Assembly (NCBI GenBank): GCA_026014735.1
Contig: JAOZHT010000001.1
Location: forward strand, 1,074,179 to 1,138,178
Length of the DNA: 64,000 nucleotides
Reading direction: 5' to 3'
Source: Candidatus Bathyarchaeota archaeon
GTDB taxonomy: Archaea; Thermoproteota; Bathyarchaeia; Bathyarchaeales; Bathycorpusculaceae
Below are positions 8,378 through 16,406 of the stretch, in pieces. Both the position numbers and the translations under genes were made by a program. The notes below the pieces were generated by a model, which worked only from the letters and a program-made list of their open reading frames with translations, was not told the origin of the DNA and made no database searches. Positions within the stretch are counted from its first letter, which is position 1. The number at the start of each line of letters is the position of its first letter.

Positions 8378-9412
8378 TTATGCCTCGGTGACCTTCGCGT
8401 CTTTTAGCACATGCACCAAGCCGCTGCCCCCAGCGACGAAGCCGACTTCACAGTGCATAACCCCGCGTTTGTCAAGTTCACTCTGCAGCTCATCGGCGTT
8501 TTCCTTCGCCACCGCCAAAAGGATCCCGCCCGCGGTTTCCTTGGCTTCACCGGTCAGCAGCGGATACCCCAGCACCTGAGCGAGGAGGGGTGTGCCGGCT
8601 ATCACGTAGAGGTTGTTTATGACTATGTCAACTTTACCGAGCATTGCCATGTTGGCGCTGTGCCCCTTGAGTCCAAAGCCAGTTATGTCGGTTGCGGCAT
8701 TCACGGGCACGTGCTGCATGGCTTCTGCGACGGGTTTATTGGAGGTAATCATGCCTGTGATTGCTCCATTTACTGCCTTTTCAACGACATCAGGAGGTAT
8801 ATCAGCCAGTAGTTCCTTGCCTTCTTCGTCTTTTCGCAGCCGATACGCCGCCATAGCCGGCGCAATTCCCAGCGGCTTGGTCAAAAAGAGCTTGTCGCCG
8901 ACTTTGGCGCCCCGGGTGTACACGATTTTCTGCGGGTCAGCGATGCCGGTGGCTGCTCCGCCGATTATGGGCCAGGGGTTGCGGATGGTGTGCCCGCCCA
9001 CGATGGGAGTGTCCATTTCGCGGCAGAAATCGCCCAGACCCTTAAGCATGCCCACAGCGAGTTCCGTCGGCATGTTCTCGGGGAACGCCATGATGGTGAG
9101 TACCGAAGCGATTTTGGTGACGCCCAGCGTGTAGATGTCGCTTGTAACGTTGCTGCCGGCGATGCGGCCCTGGATTTCGGGTTCATCCACCATGGGCGTG
9201 AAGAAGTCAAGGGTGTTGAGGACGGCGATGCCGTCGGCGATTTTCACGACGCTGCTGTTTTCCCATGGCCCAGCCAGCACGTCGGGCTTGAATTCCTCGG
9301 TTAAGCCGGCTTGGTCAAGTAATTCGCCCAGTTGGTACTGGGGCAGCTTGCAGCTGCAGCCGTGGACGGGCACGGCTTTGGTTAATCTGTAACTCACTTT
9401 GGGTTCCTCCAT
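8378..9412 (-). CDS. selD: Selenide, water dikinase (selenophosphate synthetase)
   Basis: Makes selenophosphate from selenide and ATP, the donor for selenoproteins, selenouridine tRNA or selenium cofactors. The catalytic loop near the N terminus reads VHGCSCKLP: Cys19 stands where many SelD proteins carry selenocysteine, and Lys22 is the essential lysine. Further family blocks are SDIYTLGVTKI, the Gly-rich VVGGHTIRNPWPIIGGAATG and ATDITGFGLKGH. At 344 residues it is full length. It is the last gene of a four-gene operon (DsrE, TusA, Fe-S reductase, SelD) with a 61-base gap to its neighbour. No selenoprotein gene was noticed in the window. Confidence 0.95.
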   Translation of the reverse strand: MEEPKVSYRLTKAVPVHGCSCKLPQYQLGELLDQAGLTEEFKPDVLAGPWENSSVVKIADGIAVLNTLDFFTPMVDEPEIQGRIAGSNVTSDIYTLGVTKIASVLTIMAFPENMPTELAVGMLKGLGDFCREMDTPIVGGHTIRNPWPIIGGAATGIADPQKIVYTRGAKVGDKLFLTKPLGIAPAMAAYRLRKDEEGKELLADIPPDVVEKAVNGAITGMITSNKPVAEAMQHVPVNAATDITGFGLKGHSANMAMLGKVDIVINNLYVIAGTPLLAQVLGYPLLTGEAKETAGGILLAVAKENADELQSELDKRGVMHCEVGFVAGGSGLVHVLKDAKVTEA

Positions 9413-9473
9413 TATGCATGTGTGGTTGATTAAATAAAAATTTATAATACAAAAAAGGAAAAGGAAGGGAAAT

Positions 9474-10772
9474 TTAGGCTTTTTTGCCCGCGATTATCTC
9501 AAGGAAGGCTTCGATGCGGGTTTTAATCTGCGCTGCATCGCCCATGCCATAGTCGGTTTCGATGTTTAGCATCGGCAAATTCTGCTCTTTGAGTGCACGC
9601 CCGACTTTGACGCCTTCCACATTGTAGTCATGGCAGTTCTGCAGAGTATAGTTGATGACGCCATCAGCCTTGAATTGGCCGGCTAGGTCAGTGACGCTTT
9701 TTATGCGGCGGTCGTTGGGCGTGAAGCAGGCGCAGGGGATTTGACTGTACTTCTCCACGATTGCCCATAACAGGTCGCTTATGCTGTCGCCTTTAGGTTC
9801 AACAAGAGTACTGAAGAGGCGGGTGCCAACGCAGCTTTCCTCCACAACCACCGTGGCGCCAAGCGATTGTGCGATGCTGTGGACTTTCCAGTTGGGAATC
9901 GCCATAGGGCAACCTGAAATCATCAGGCGCGGGGCATCCGCTGGGGCAACGCCGACGCCGTTTTTGACGCGTTCGTCGAGTTCATCACAGAGCTCGTTGA
10001 CTTTGGCGGTGAAGCGCACGGGGTCATCGTTGAAGCTGATTTGGTTAATGAGCAAAGCGTCGAGTCCACTGATGGGTGAGGGGCTTTTGGAGCGGAGGTT
10101 GTTTAGGCGCTGCAGGGCTCGGCGTTTGTTGTTGATGAGTTCTATGGCGGCTTTGAGTTTCTCAGCGGTGATGGTGTTGCCGGTGAGTTCCTCGATTTTA
10201 GCTTTGAAGGCTTCTACCTCCTTGAACCAGAAGGCTTTTCCGGCTTCAGTGTCGGGTTTGTGGGGAATCTCGATAACGTAGGTTGAGATAAGTTCGTTTA
10301 GGAGTTCGTAGACTTTCTTTTTGCCATCACAGGTAGTTTCGCCCACGACGAGATCGCTGACTTGGAAGTAGGGGCAGGTTCTGCCGAGTTTAAAGCCATA
10401 GAAGGACTTGATAAGCGGGCAAAGGTTTCGGGGCAAAACTGTTTCAGCGTCTGGAACCGAGAAGTCTGCTCCGCCGCAGAGCCCCACCATCGAGGCGTCA
10501 GCTGCATAGGGGATTTCTTCGGGGGCATAAACGCAGAATGCGCCGACGACTTTTTTGCCGCTGATGCGTTTGTCGTTTAGTTCTTTGATGCGGAGACCAT
10601 GGATTTCTGAGACGACAAAGTCGAAGTAATCCATTTTTTTGGGGCGGTTTTTTTGGGAGAGGTAAATGTCTGTGTAGAATTGTCCTAGGGCTTTTAGGAG
10701 GATGTCGTGTTTTTCAACATCTATTCCTATGCTTTTCCACATTTCCAGATATTGTTCTGACATAGGGCTCAC
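9474..10772 (-). CDS. 2-hydroxyacyl-CoA dehydratase-like (HgdB/double-cubane) Fe-S reductase
   Basis: 432 residues related to the D-component of 2-hydroxyglutaryl-CoA dehydratase and to double-cubane-cluster reductases. About eleven cysteines are present, in family-type settings: NLCPLIKS, RTCPYF, ISGCPMA, EESCVGTRLF, PCACFTPNDRR and LQNCHDYNVEG. Such proteins use Fe-S clusters for ATP-driven or low-potential reductions. No HgdC-type activator is adjacent. Placed between TusA (73-base gap) and SelD, it is probably part of selenium or sulfur handling rather than amino-acid fermentation, but that is context only. Start GTG 10772 or ATG 10763; neither has a strong ribosome site. Confidence 0.85.
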   Translation of the reverse strand: MSPMSEQYLEMWKSIGIDVEKHDILLKALGQFYTDIYLSQKNRPKKMDYFDFVVSEIHGLRIKELNDKRISGKKVVGAFCVYAPEEIPYAADASMVGLCGGADFSVPDAETVLPRNLCPLIKSFYGFKLGRTCPYFQVSDLVVGETTCDGKKKVYELLNELISTYVIEIPHKPDTEAGKAFWFKEVEAFKAKIEELTGNTITAEKLKAAIELINNKRRALQRLNNLRSKSPSPISGLDALLINQISFNDDPVRFTAKVNELCDELDERVKNGVGVAPADAPRLMISGCPMAIPNWKVHSIAQSLGATVVVEESCVGTRLFSTLVEPKGDSISDLLWAIVEKYSQIPCACFTPNDRRIKSVTDLAGQFKADGVINYTLQNCHDYNVEGVKVGRALKEQNLPMLNIETDYGMGDAAQIKTRIEAFLEIIAGKKA

Positions 10773-10845
10773 TGCTGATTGAGAAAGGAAGAAGCATTTG
10801 TATTAATATTTTTTGTAATTTAAATTAGAAAAATTTATGGTCGAG

Positions 10846-11079
10846 TCAGCGTTTTTTAACCAACAACTTAAACTCGGCACCGGACCGCTGCGTCCCAACA
10901 ACCTCATGCCCGTTATTAGTCACCCAATGCGAAATGTTATCAAACTCCAACTCGCCCTCGCCAGTGACCTCCAAAAGAGCGCCAACAGGCAACTCCGCCA
11001 GCTTACGCTTGGTCAAAGCCACAGGAATCGGGCACATCTTACCTTTAACATCAATCTTTTCTACGCTCAGAGTTGCCAC
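10846..11079 (-). CDS. TusA/SirA-family sulfur (selenium) carrier protein
   Basis: 77 residues with the TusA signature KMCPIPVALTKRKL; Cys16 is the persulfide/perselenide-carrying residue and CPxP is intact. The rest follows the two-layer fold (VGALLEVTGEG, then NGHEVVGTQ). Family members relay sulfur to tRNA or sulfur-oxidation enzymes; some in selenium users travel with SelD. The GTG start begins on the base after the DsrE stop codon, so the two are translationally coupled. With DsrE it corresponds to the two domains that are fused in the selenium protein YedF. Confidence 0.9.
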   Translation of the reverse strand: MATLSVEKIDVKGKMCPIPVALTKRKLAELPVGALLEVTGEGELEFDNISHWVTNNGHEVVGTQRSGAEFKLLVKKR

Positions 11080-11430
11080 CTAGAAGGTTACGACCTTGTC
11101 GCTTGTTGTCGTCCACTCAACCAAGTCATGGATTGTTGCTAGTTTGACGCCGTCTATGAGTTCATCTTGCTTTAGGCCGCGGGCTTCAGCGCAGACGACG
11201 CAGGCTTTGGTTTCTACGCCGCCTTTGACGAGGTCTTCGAGCATTTTCCCATAGTTGGTTAGGCCTTGGGCGGGGTTTTGTCCTTTCTTGGCGAGGTAGA
11301 CGCCGTTTTCGAAGAGCCAGATGCGGACTTTATGGCCTTCCAAGTCGGCGGTCCATGCGAATCGCAGGGCTGATAGGGCGCGTTCTTTGGCGATGGGGGA
11401 TTCGAAGATGATTACGGTTAAAGTTGCCAT
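11080..11430 (-). CDS. DsrE/YchN-like sulfur-relay protein
   Basis: 116 residues of the DsrE-type alpha/beta fold: TVIIFESPIAKERALSALRF, a Gly/His turn, and the conserved active-site-like segment KACVVCAEARGL with two cysteines, as in DsrE/DUF3343-like proteins that bind sulfur or selenium on cysteine. ATG 11430 is selected because GAGG lies 7 bases upstream; the frame extends to TTG 11466. First gene of the selenium operon and divergent from lysR. Confidence 0.85.
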   Translation of the reverse strand: MATLTVIIFESPIAKERALSALRFAWTADLEGHKVRIWLFENGVYLAKKGQNPAQGLTNYGKMLEDLVKGGVETKACVVCAEARGLKQDELIDGVKLATIHDLVEWTTTSDKVVTF

Positions 11431-11594
11431 GTTCATGCCTCTAAGTAGTGAATAGTGTTTATTCAATTTGTTAATTTAACAGTTTCCATCCAAAAACCCA
11501 TACCGCCCATCAAAAGTTTCGCGGAGCTTATATACTAAAAACTCGGATAATATAACCAGCCAAGGATTATTAGCAACCGCAAAGAGGCAAACAT
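11431..11594. promoter_or_regulatory. Divergent promoter region between the selD operon and lysR
   Basis: 164 bases. For lysR two TATA-like tracts are visible, TTATATAC (11528-11535) and ATAATATAA (about 11547-11555). AT-rich sequence near 11460-11480 (TTAAATTAAC on the minus strand) can serve the operon. LysR regulators often bind such shared regions to control both sides. Confidence 0.5.
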
Positions 11595-12515
11595 ATGAGA
11601 CTAGACTACCTAGAAACCTTCCTTACAGTAGCGAGGACACACAGCTTCTCGATAGCAGCAAAAGAACTAAAAACCAGCCAAGGCACTGTCAGCCACCAAA
11701 TCGCCGCCCTCGAAGAATACTTCGACGCCCAACTCTTCAAACGCGCAGCAGGCGGCGTTGAAGTCACCGATGCAGGCGCAACCCTGAAGGAAACCGCCCA
11801 GCGCATCCTCCAAGATGTCCAGGACGCCAAAGCCCAAATCTCCGCCGCCAAAGACACCCTAAGCGGAACCATACGCATAGCCGCAAGCACCATCCCCGAA
11901 GAACACATAATCCCCGGCTTAATCGCAGAGTTCCAAAAGCGGCATCCGGAAGTGAAATTCAAAATAACCGCGCAGGACAGCGTAACCAGCCTCGCAAGCC
12001 TCCAGAATGGCGGCGCCGACTTCGCCGCGGTAGGCACACTTGCTGGGTTTGAGGACAAATTTGACTTTCTCGAAATCGGCGAAGAGCAACTGGTGCTAAT
12101 CACCGCCTGCAACCACACGTTAGCTAACCGCAAATCAGTCAAACTCGCAGAAATCACCCAGTTCCCCTTCATTAGCCGCGAAGAAACTTCAGGTACCCGC
12201 CTGGAAATCGAGAAGCTGCTTGCGAAAAACGGCTTTTCAAGCGGCAACCTCAAAGTTGCCTTTGAGCTGGGCAGCACCGAATCAGTGGTCACGGCGGTTT
12301 CGGAGGGCAGGGGGGTAAGCGTGATTTCATCTATCGCTGCAGCCAAGGCTAATGCTGCGGGGCTCGTTAAGGTGGTGGCTATTTTGGAGGCTAAGAATCC
12401 GCGTAAGCTTTACATGGCGCGGAGCAAGAAGGCGTTGCTTAAGCAATCTGAGGCGTTTTGGGCGTTCTGTGGTACGTATCGGTTCAAGAGCCAGGCGGTT
12501 GTTTGTCCGGCTTAA
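11595..12515 (+). CDS. LysR-type regulator, likely selenium-metabolism subfamily
   Basis: 306 residues: N-terminal winged helix (LDYLETFLTVARTHSFSIAA, then TSQGTVSHQIAALEEYF) and a periplasmic-binding-like effector domain with the SREETSGTRLEIEKLL segment. It resembles the LysR subfamily linked to selenium genes in comparative genomics. Position supports this: it is divergent from the DsrE-TusA-reductase-SelD operon. GAGG 7 bases before ATG 11595 fixes the start. LysR proteins are common in bacteria and rarer in archaea, so horizontal gain is plausible. Its effector is unknown. Confidence 0.88.
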   Translation: MRLDYLETFLTVARTHSFSIAAKELKTSQGTVSHQIAALEEYFDAQLFKRAAGGVEVTDAGATLKETAQRILQDVQDAKAQISAAKDTLSGTIRIAASTIPEEHIIPGLIAEFQKRHPEVKFKITAQDSVTSLASLQNGGADFAAVGTLAGFEDKFDFLEIGEEQLVLITACNHTLANRKSVKLAEITQFPFISREETSGTRLEIEKLLAKNGFSSGNLKVAFELGSTESVVTAVSEGRGVSVISSIAAAKANAAGLVKVVAILEAKNPRKLYMARSKKALLKQSEAFWAFCGTYRFKSQAVVCPA

Positions 12516-12551
12516 TTATCCTGTTTTTACGTTATTATCGGACACACAGCA

Positions 12552-12575
12552 CGATATTATTTAATAGTTCCATCG
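12552..12575 (+). promoter_or_regulatory. 24-bp palindromic element, copy 1 (metallophosphoesterase)
   Basis: Begins CGATAT and ends ATCG with a TTTAATAG core. It matches copy 2 at 19 of 24 positions, counted by eye. It ends 24 bases before the GTG start at 12600. The core can serve as the TATA box. Confidence 0.65.
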
Positions 12576-12599
12576 GTTCCTGTCACTTAGGAAAACAAA

Positions 12600-13613
12600 G
12601 TGAAAAACCCGCCTCCACAAACTCTTCTCGCAGCCGCACTCATCCTTGCAGCCCTGACCTCAACCATTCCCCCGCTTGATGCCCAAGGCGCCGACGACAC
12701 CTTCTCAGTAATCTGGATAACTGACACCCAGTACCTCTCGGAAAGCAACCCCCAAGCCTACACGAACCTAACCCAGTGGATAGCAGATAACCAAGCAACC
12801 TACAACACAAAGATGACCATCCACACCGGCGACATAGTAAACAGCGAAGGCAACCTAACGCAGTGGCTTGCCGCCAACCAATCTATGGGTGTCCTCCTCG
12901 ACGGCGGCGTACCCTACACCTGGGATGCAGGCAACCATGACTTCAACTCATCCTACTACACGGGTAACCAATTCGCCCCGTTTAACCCCGCAGTTATGAA
13001 GGATAAGCCCTACTGGGTCAGCGACAAATATGACGGCATGAACACGGCGGTGCGCTTCAACGTTTCAGGCTGGGACTGCCTAATAGTAAACATCGCTTTC
13101 TACGCCAACGATTCTGCGCTGGAGTGGGCAAACCAGCTTTTGGACGCCAACCCCCAATCACACGTCATCGTGACGACGCATTCTTACCTCAACAAGGCAG
13201 CCGGCTACGATGAATGGGCAGGCCACCTCAAAGAAACCGTGTTAGACCCCCACCCAAACGTGTTCCTCACGCTCAGCGGACACTATTACCCCACGCAGGG
13301 CAACCGCTCACAAGTGGGGGGACGCTGGGAGTTGCTGTTTAACCAGCAGGATGCCTACGGCAGGTTAGGTGCGGAGAGCGCAAGGATCCTGACTTTTAAC
13401 GTGACCGCAGGCACCATAGAAGTCCAGACCTACAACGTCAACCAGAACCGGTTTTTCACGGATTCCAACAACAGTTTTACTGTGCATTCGACTTTCCGCA
13501 ACGATGCGGCGCCGGAGGATTTTCCGTTGGGGTTTGCGATTGGTGGCGGGGTGGTTGTGGTGGCTGTGGTTGGCGTGTTTTTTGTTTTAAGGGGGAGGCG
13601 TTGGCTGCGTTGA
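12600..13613 (+). CDS. Exported, membrane-anchored metallophosphoesterase
   Basis: 337 residues. A signal peptide (LLAAALILAALTSTIPPLDAQG) leads into a calcineurin-like phosphoesterase domain: ITDTQY, HTGDIVN, DAGNHDF, VTTHSYL and LSGHYY supply the metal ligands and catalytic His/Asn in the normal order. A C-terminal helix (FAIGGGVVVVAVVGVFFVL) followed by RGRRWLR anchors it with the enzyme outside. The substrate is unknown. GTG 12600 has AGGA upstream. It shares its upstream 24-bp element with the three large exported proteins downstream, so they are probably co-regulated. Confidence 0.87.
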   Translation: MKNPPPQTLLAAALILAALTSTIPPLDAQGADDTFSVIWITDTQYLSESNPQAYTNLTQWIADNQATYNTKMTIHTGDIVNSEGNLTQWLAANQSMGVLLDGGVPYTWDAGNHDFNSSYYTGNQFAPFNPAVMKDKPYWVSDKYDGMNTAVRFNVSGWDCLIVNIAFYANDSALEWANQLLDANPQSHVIVTTHSYLNKAAGYDEWAGHLKETVLDPHPNVFLTLSGHYYPTQGNRSQVGGRWELLFNQQDAYGRLGAESARILTFNVTAGTIEVQTYNVNQNRFFTDSNNSFTVHSTFRNDAAPEDFPLGFAIGGGVVVVAVVGVFFVLRGRRWLR

Positions 13614-13637
13614 TGGTTGTTTGGGTTTTGTTTGATG

Positions 13638-13661
13638 CGATATGATTAAATAGTAATATCG
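13638..13661 (+). promoter_or_regulatory. 24-bp palindromic element, copy 2
   Basis: Perfect outer arms CGATAT and ATATCG around a TTAAATAG core (13646-13653). The core is about 40 bases before ATG 13689, right for a TATA box with a short leader carrying AAGGA. A dimeric regulator binding here would cover the TATA box. Confidence 0.7.
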
Positions 13662-13688
13662 ATAGCTTTCAATAAGAAGGAACATTAC

Positions 13689-14897
13689 ATGACCACCCAA
13701 CCCAAAAAAGGAATTAACACAAAAATCATAGCGGCAATAGCAATCATAATAATCGCCATATCCCTCTCCGCAGTCGCAGCCCAATACATGCTAAACCAGC
13801 AGACACAGCCCCCACTCGAACTACCAGACATGACTCTCACACTAGTCGGCAGCGACGGGCAACAGCAAACCCTAACAAAAACCGACATCCTCTCGCTCCA
13901 AGCTTACACTGCCGACGGCGGCATACGAACCAGCAACGGAGAAATAAAGGGCGTCGGAACCTACACCGGCGTTGCGGTAACCACCCTGCTGGAATTAGTC
14001 GGCGGAATCGAAAGCGACCAAACCCTAACCGCTACAGCCTCAGACGGCTACACCATGGCCTATAGCTACAACCAAATTGTGAACGGCGCAGACTTCACCA
14101 CCTACGACCCCGCTACACGCAGCCAAACCGATGCCACGCAGCCTCTGAAGCTTGTTTTGACCTACAGCATCGACGGAGCAGCCTTGCCCAGCGACGAAGG
14201 ACCGCTGAGGATGGGTGTTTTAGGCAGCGAAGGGTTAGCCACCCAGGGTAACCTCTGGGAGAAAATGGTTGTTAAACTGCAAGTTAACCTTCCGCCGGAG
14301 CCAACGTCTACCTCTACACCCTCACCTACAGCTAAGCCCACCGCTAAACCCACCACAACCTCATCTAACCCAACAGCCACGCCTACTCCAACCCCAACTC
14401 CAATCAGCATCCCAGCCACTCAGTTAACAATCATCGGCGCTGACGGAACCACCACCGTTACGCTCAACGAGGCGTCGCTGGTGACTTATGCGCAGACCTC
14501 GGGGCTTGGCGGCAAATTTAAGAGCCAAACCGGAACGACTGACTATGGAACCTACACGGGCATCTCCATTACTACGCTGCTTAATCTCGTCGGCGGCTTA
14601 TCCAGCACGCAGGTGCTCTGCGTCACCGCAGCCGATGGCTATGCCAAAAACTACACTTACACGCAGGTTACTGGTCCGGGTTTAACTATGTATGACCCCG
14701 TGACAAACGCTACCGTTACCCCCACATACCCAGTGACTATGATTGTGGCGTACTACTACAACGGCACAGCCGCCAACCTACCGGTACACACAAGTGGCGC
14801 ATACCTTGAAACCGCCTTCGTTGGGCAAGACGGATTGTCCACCACCGCTAATCTCTTCTCAAAGTATACTGTTACGCTACGAGTCTACAACGCTTAA
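13689..14897 (+). CDS. Exported protein with two molybdopterin-oxidoreductase-like domains (paralogue 1)
   Basis: 402 residues: N-terminal membrane anchor (IIAAIAIIIIAISLSAVAA), domain A (about 45-205), a Pro/Thr/Ser linker (TPSPTAKPTAKPTTT), domain B (about 245-400). Each domain has the pattern LVGxDG, YTGVxxTTLLxLVGG, a DGYxxxYxY block and, in domain A, DEGPLRMGVLGSEGL. This is the sulfite-oxidase-type fold annotated as molybdopterin-dependent oxidoreductase in archaea. No cysteine occupies the metal-ligand place, so a binding or structural role is more likely than catalysis. AAGGA lies 8 bases before the start. Confidence 0.8.
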   Translation: MTTQPKKGINTKIIAAIAIIIIAISLSAVAAQYMLNQQTQPPLELPDMTLTLVGSDGQQQTLTKTDILSLQAYTADGGIRTSNGEIKGVGTYTGVAVTTLLELVGGIESDQTLTATASDGYTMAYSYNQIVNGADFTTYDPATRSQTDATQPLKLVLTYSIDGAALPSDEGPLRMGVLGSEGLATQGNLWEKMVVKLQVNLPPEPTSTSTPSPTAKPTAKPTTTSSNPTATPTPTPTPISIPATQLTIIGADGTTTVTLNEASLVTYAQTSGLGGKFKSQTGTTDYGTYTGISITTLLNLVGGLSSTQVLCVTAADGYAKNYTYTQVTGPGLTMYDPVTNATVTPTYPVTMIVAYYYNGTAANLPVHTSGAYLETAFVGQDGLSTTANLFSKYTVTLRVYNA

Positions 14898-15060
14898 GCA
14901 TCCACAACATGGCTGACTGTGGCAATTGCTACGGTCCGCGCTCCTTTCTTTTTAAAAGGCAGGTTTTCTGAATGTCGAAGGTATTCATCAGTACTATCGT
15001 TCATGTTTTTAGGGTTTGCTTATCGAAAGGCTTTTATTTTTTATATGCGACTGCCTACCA

Positions 15061-15084
15061 CGATGTGATCAAATGGTAATATCG
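15061..15084 (+). promoter_or_regulatory. 24-bp palindromic element, copy 3
   Basis: Matches copy 2 at 21 of 24 positions. Here the core reads TCAAATGG and contains the ATG (15073) that best starts paralogue 2, so it cannot be that gene's TATA box. A separate TATA-like TTTTATATG at about 15040-15048 lies about 28 bases before this ATG. Confidence 0.6.
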
Positions 15085-16233
15085 AAAACTATCTTAGGAA
15101 TACTCTCCATAGCCATAATAATAACGGCGGCTATCGTCGCCTGGCAAATCTACCCTACACTAACCGGCGACCAAGACACCAACCCTTCCAGCACACCAAC
15201 CCCTACCGCAACCCCTTCGCCCTCACCTTTACCTACTGCCGCACCAACGAGTTCGCCAACAAAGACCACCACCAAAACATCAACGTCAACTTCATCCCAA
15301 TCAGGCACGTCTAATCCAACTCCCACTCCAACGCCTACACCGATCCCAGTCGAATGGAACCTCAACTTTACCGGCGGAAAATCGATTAACATGACGAACT
15401 TGGTTTTTGAGGCTCAAGCAACAACTAAAGCATTAACCTATAACCAAACCAGCAGCAACACAACATGGACAGGGATACCCCTTCACGAGCTAGTTGACTA
15501 CTATGCAAACACTGGCAGCATAAACTATGGTGTTCTATCAGTCGGATATAACGTCACAGTCATAGGCTCAGACAATTACTCGATCGAATTCAACGGCAGC
15601 CGGGTTAAAGGAAACAACGACATAATCGTAGCTAACTCAGCCAACGGCACAAAACTCGGTGAGGTCTATTACCCCTTGACTTTGACAGGTGCCAACTTGA
15701 CTAAAAAAGAAGGCGTTAAAGCGATCGCTCAAATTCAAATTGAAACCCTTCTGCCCGACAACGTGACCCTAACACTAAAAGCCGCTAACGGAACAACAAT
15801 AGTGCTACATAAAAACGACATAAACGCCTTGCCAACAGTCAACGGAATGGCTGGAAGAAGCACCCATGGCACAATACAGGCAATCGGTAACTACACTGGC
15901 TTTTCAATACAATACCTCGCCAATTTAGTTGGTGGAATGCCCGCCAATAGTTTCATTCGCCTTACAGCACCTGACACATACACAAAAGATTACTCATATG
16001 AGAATATGATGAACGGCACTGGCTATGCCACCTATGATCCAACAACGAACCTCGAGCGAAACGCAACGCAACCAATAACCGGCATCTTAGCATTTGCTGT
16101 CGATGGTCAATTGCTGCCTTCGTCTGACGGAACATTCAGGTCGGCTTTTGTGGGTCCCGAAGGCTTACTAACGATCAGCAGTATCTGGGTTAAATCGATT
16201 GTTCAAGTGAGCGTTATTCAAGTAGTTGCCTAA
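15073..16233 (+). CDS. Exported protein with two molybdopterin-oxidoreductase-like domains (paralogue 2)
   Basis: 386 residues from ATG 15073: an N-terminal anchor (ILGILSIAIIITAAIVAW), a Thr/Ser/Pro linker of about 65 residues, a divergent first domain (about 95-230) and a clearer second domain with VTLTLKAANGTTIVL, YTGFSIQYLANLVGG, DSYENMM-like DYSYENMMNGTGYATYDP and FVGPEGLLT. Many NxT/NxS sites suggest glycosylation outside the cell. The longer start at 15016 would put a Cys-rich peptide before the anchor and is less likely. It is followed by a T-rich terminator (16247-16258). Confidence 0.75.
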   Translation: MVISKTILGILSIAIIITAAIVAWQIYPTLTGDQDTNPSSTPTPTATPSPSPLPTAAPTSSPTKTTTKTSTSTSSQSGTSNPTPTPTPTPIPVEWNLNFTGGKSINMTNLVFEAQATTKALTYNQTSSNTTWTGIPLHELVDYYANTGSINYGVLSVGYNVTVIGSDNYSIEFNGSRVKGNNDIIVANSANGTKLGEVYYPLTLTGANLTKKEGVKAIAQIQIETLLPDNVTLTLKAANGTTIVLHKNDINALPTVNGMAGRSTHGTIQAIGNYTGFSIQYLANLVGGMPANSFIRLTAPDTYTKDYSYENMMNGTGYATYDPTTNLERNATQPITGILAFAVDGQLLPSSDGTFRSAFVGPEGLLTISSIWVKSIVQVSVIQVVA

Positions 16234-16355
16234 ACTTTAGGCCACCCTTCTTTTTTTTAGACTGATTAATTTAAGTAGAAAGCGCTGGGTGAAAAGAAAG
16301 GTTCGTGGTAACGTTGGGTTTTTGGTTTCTACTTTTATTTTTGGGTCCGAAAGGT

Positions 16356-16379
16356 CGATATGATTAAATAGTAAGTTCG
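16356..16379 (+). promoter_or_regulatory. 24-bp palindromic element, copy 4
   Basis: Matches copy 2 at 22 of 24 positions: arm CGATAT, core TTAAATAG, and end AGTTCG. It ends 27 bases before ATG 16407, as copy 2 does before its gene. Confidence 0.7.
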
Positions 16380-16406
16380 CTTGTTGGTTTTAACAAGGTT
16401 AACCAG

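Noticed and set aside
7929..8391. Open frames on both strands upstream of selD
   Set aside because: They overlap the 5S rRNA gene and the repeat; none has a ribosome site or protein-like pattern.
8378..9412. SelD as a selenoprotein with in-frame UGA
   Set aside because: The catalytic position is a normal Cys codon (HGCSCK); the frame has no internal TGA.
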